DNA of 7,316 nucleotides from an uncultured Bacillus sp. Its GTDB lineage: Bacteria; Bacillota; Bacilli; Bacillales_B; DSM-18226. Each line of letters starts with the position of its first letter. The stretch's first letter is position 1. Shown here one piece after another: positions 6,259 to 7,316 of the stretch. The stretch is taken from positions 1-7,316 of the forward strand of contig NZ_CAMLDX010000134.1 in NCBI RefSeq assembly GCF_946478885.1, read 5' to 3'. The notes beneath the pieces are model-generated. The model made no database searches and was not told the origin of the DNA. It saw only the letters and a list, made by a program, of their open reading frames with translations. The position numbers and the translations under genes are program-made.

Positions 6259-6287
6259 ATTGTTACAATATCAAACCAATTTTGCAA
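6259..6287 (-). promoter_or_regulatory. Candidate promoter of the OsmC gene, overlapped by dyads
   Basis: On the minus strand, TTGCAA (6287-6282) and AACAAT (6264-6259) are 17 bases apart, each matching 4 of 6 consensus bases. ATTGT-T-ACAAT (6259-6269) is an 11-base palindrome over the -10. TTTGCA-N6-TGCAAA (6281-6298) is a dyad over the -35. This arrangement would suit repression by a dimeric regulator. The ATTGT/ACAAT half-sites recall MarR-type sites, but I cannot assign a regulator. Confidence 0.35.
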
Positions 6288-6452
6288 TATCCTGCAAATT
6301 GAATGACAGCACAATCATAAAACCAAGTAATTTTATGTGTATTTAAGTATGAATATTACCATAAAATTTCATATAGTCAATTAAATCAATTTCATCATCC
6401 TTATATTAAGGAAGTCTACAGCTAAATATCCAGAACACTCACATTTATATTG

Positions 6453-6480
6453 TAAAAATAGCGGAATTAGCTTATTCCAC
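6453..6480 (-). terminator. Terminator overlapping the stop codon of the presenilin-like gene
   Basis: On the minus strand, GTGGAAT (6480-6474) pairs with ATTCCGC (6467-6461) around a six-base loop, with one U-G pair, followed by TATTTTTAC. The loop and stem include the last sense codons and the stop codon, so the coding end and the terminator are fused. Confidence 0.6.
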
Positions 6481-7120
6481 TGAAGATATACAAAGGTATC
6501 AAAAATATAAATGGTATAATCGTTGCTGGAAAACCTTTGTACCAAGGCTTTTTGTAAATAAAGCAAACAATAATCCAATTAATAACACAACCAAGGAATA
6601 CAGCAAAGCATCCTAAAAATAAAATAGTTGTACTCTTTGAGAATTGAAATAATGCAGACAATAAGATGGCATAATACATAAAATCACCTAAACCTTTAGT
6701 TGGAACCGGTGACTGGTCTTTAAAAGAAATGCCATAAACAATAAGTTTAGACATCAGTGGTTTATTCCTCATAACCTTTGCGTTTGCAGTATTTTTACCC
6801 TTTTTAGTAAAGCTGAGTACATCCACTATTCCTACAGCCATCCCAATTCCAATTGCACTGGCTATAGGTATATATCTTCCAATCAATACACCACATAACA
6901 ACACTGCTAACATACAAAAAACACCATTTACAATGAGGTCGTTTTTATTGAATGGTTTTTTTACATATATCAAAAGATATGCCATTCCAATAATCGCTGT
7001 TATTAAAAGAACCACATGATTGATTTTCAATATAAAAAACGCAAGGAAAATGAAAGCTAAAATAACGATCAGAATGGAATGTAAAATAGATTCTTTAAGT
7101 CTTTCTTTCCTATTATCCAT
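6467..7120 (-). CDS. Presenilin/SPP-like GxGD intramembrane aspartyl protease homologue
   Basis: This 217-residue integral membrane protein shows the signature of A22-type GxGD diaspartyl proteases. D100 lies near the cytoplasmic end of TM4 (GIVDVLSF). The second Asp, D146, is in GLGDFMYYAILLS (143-155), which reads very like presenilin GLGDFIFYSVLV. FPAT (197-200) opens the last TM where the family has PAL. Predicted TMs are about 12-31, 35-53, 62-80, 83-103, 146-161, 165-188 and 197-214. Basic residues at the N-terminus, 54-59, 106-142 and 190-195 place the N-terminus and the loop between the two aspartates in the cytoplasm, as in presenilin. The two aspartates are 46 residues apart, within the family range. 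Differences are size (about seven rather than nine TMs), VD instead of YD, and PAT instead of PAL. Such enzymes cleave TM helices of their substrates; activity and substrate here are unknown. The ATG at 7120 has a distant AGGGG about 12 bases upstream. The gene stands alone between terminators. Confidence 0.83.
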   Translation of the reverse strand: MDNRKERLKESILHSILIVILAFIFLAFFILKINHVVLLITAIIGMAYLLIYVKKPFNKNDLIVNGVFCMLAVLLCGVLIGRYIPIASAIGIGMAVGIVDVLSFTKKGKNTANAKVMRNKPLMSKLIVYGISFKDQSPVPTKGLGDFMYYAILLSALFQFSKSTTILFLGCFAVFLGCVINWIIVCFIYKKPWYKGFPATIIPFIFLIPLYIFSGIS

Positions 7121-7164
7121 ATTAATTGTAATCCCCTATCAAAAAACATATGTTTAGTTTTCAT
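7069..7164 (-). CDS. Possible 31-codon upstream ORF overlapping the presenilin-like start
   Basis: On the minus strand, an ATG at 7164 with AAGGAAAG about 5-8 bases upstream opens a 31-codon frame (begins MKTKHMFFDRG) that ends at a TGA at 7069. It runs 52 bases into the presenilin-like gene in another frame. Its ribosome binding site is better placed than that of the main gene. It may be a chance frame, or it may limit translation of the main gene. I do not recognise the peptide. Confidence 0.25.
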   Translation of the reverse strand: MKTKHMFFDRGLQLIWIIGKKDLKNLFYIPF

Positions 7165-7213
7165 ATAGCTTTCCTTCACTTAAAATACCCGAAATGCAAA
7201 ACTATCTACTTGT

Positions 7214-7242
7214 ATTATACTAGTTATTGATCTAATTCTAAA
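7214..7242 (-). promoter_or_regulatory. Sigma-A-type promoter of the presenilin-like gene
   Basis: On the minus strand, TTTAGA (7242-7237) and a perfect TATAAT (7219-7214) are separated by exactly 17 bases. Transcription would start near 7207 and give a 5' leader of about 85 bases containing the small upstream frame. With terminators on both sides, this makes the gene a self-contained unit. Confidence 0.6.
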
Positions 7243-7280
7243 GGATCTCATAAAACAAGATAGTTAAATAGACTCATATA

Positions 7281-7316
7281 AAAACGCAAGGTGATATAAA
7301 ATACCTTGCGTTTTTT
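7281..7316. terminator. Bidirectional terminator at the window end
   Basis: AAAACGCAAGGT (7281-7292) and ACCTTGCGTTTT (7303-7314) form a perfect 12-bp stem around a 10-base loop, with Ts continuing to the window edge. The flanking A and T runs make it work on either strand. It probably ends a plus-strand or convergent gene beyond the window and insulates the presenilin-like gene. Confidence 0.88.

Noticed and set aside
6259..6269. A named OhrR operator before the OsmC gene
   Set aside because: ATTGT-T-ACAAT only loosely resembles the known OhrR sites, and the encoded protein looks closer to the YhfA/OsmC branch than to Ohr. No regulator gene is adjacent.
6381..6578. A 65-codon minus-strand frame overlapping the end of the presenilin-like gene
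   Set aside because: It lies largely within the real gene in another frame, has no clear ribosome binding site, and its residue make-up looks like a frame shadow.
6467..7120. Type IV prepilin peptidase (also a GxGD membrane protease) as the identity of the seven-TM protein
   Set aside because: Prepilin peptidases have GxGD followed by a characteristic Lys-containing stretch and a different first-Asp context, and members typically carry an N-terminal methylase region. GLGDFMYY followed by a C-terminal FPAT helix fits presenilin/SPP much better.

Overview
The window looks like chromosomal DNA of a low-GC Gram-positive bacterium of the Bacillaceae type. The reasons are AT-rich sequence, strong GGAGG-type ribosome binding sites, TTG/GTG start options, many compact hairpin-plus-U-run terminators, and protein families typical of Bacillus relatives. 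No rRNA, tRNA, CRISPR array, transposase or insertion sequence was seen. The organism was inferred from these features, not identified.

Layout. (1) 42-527 (+): a small two-TM membrane protein with a long coiled coil. (2) 724-1833 (-): a two-gene operon for a family-2 glycosyltransferase of the polyprenyl-phosphate type and a DUF2304 membrane protein, closed by a terminator at 671-715. (3) 1834-2328: a 495-bp divergent intergenic region. (4) 2329-3696 (+): a polytopic DUF2142 protein. Together, blocks 2 and 4 look like a lipid-linked sugar transfer module: the cytoplasmic GT2 would charge undecaprenyl phosphate with a sugar, and the DUF2142 protein would use or handle that lipid-linked sugar at the outer face. 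This is inference. (5) 3697-4101: a dyad-rich intergenic region with a terminator and a 30-bp perfect palindrome just before the next gene. (6) 4102-5589 (+): an AldB/AcoD/AldA-like aldehyde dehydrogenase with all catalytic residues but an unusual His-Pro-Ser-Ser-Ser in the NAD-ribose motif. (7) 5625-5676: a bidirectional terminator shared with the convergent gene. (8) 5785-6237 (-): an OsmC-family thiol peroxidase-like protein. (9) 6467-7120 (-): a seven-TM protein with its own promoter and flanking terminators.

The standout is block 9. It carries a membrane Asp at residue 100 (context GIVDVLSF), a GLGDF motif with Asp146, and a C-terminal FPAT segment at the start of the last TM helix. Their order, spacing and predicted topology are those of presenilin/signal-peptide-peptidase GxGD intramembrane aspartyl proteases (family A22). 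It is much smaller than eukaryotic or archaeal members (217 residues, about seven rather than nine TM helices), and PAL is replaced by PAT. It stands alone between terminators, so its substrate cannot be guessed from an operon. It is the best candidate here for a poorly described system.
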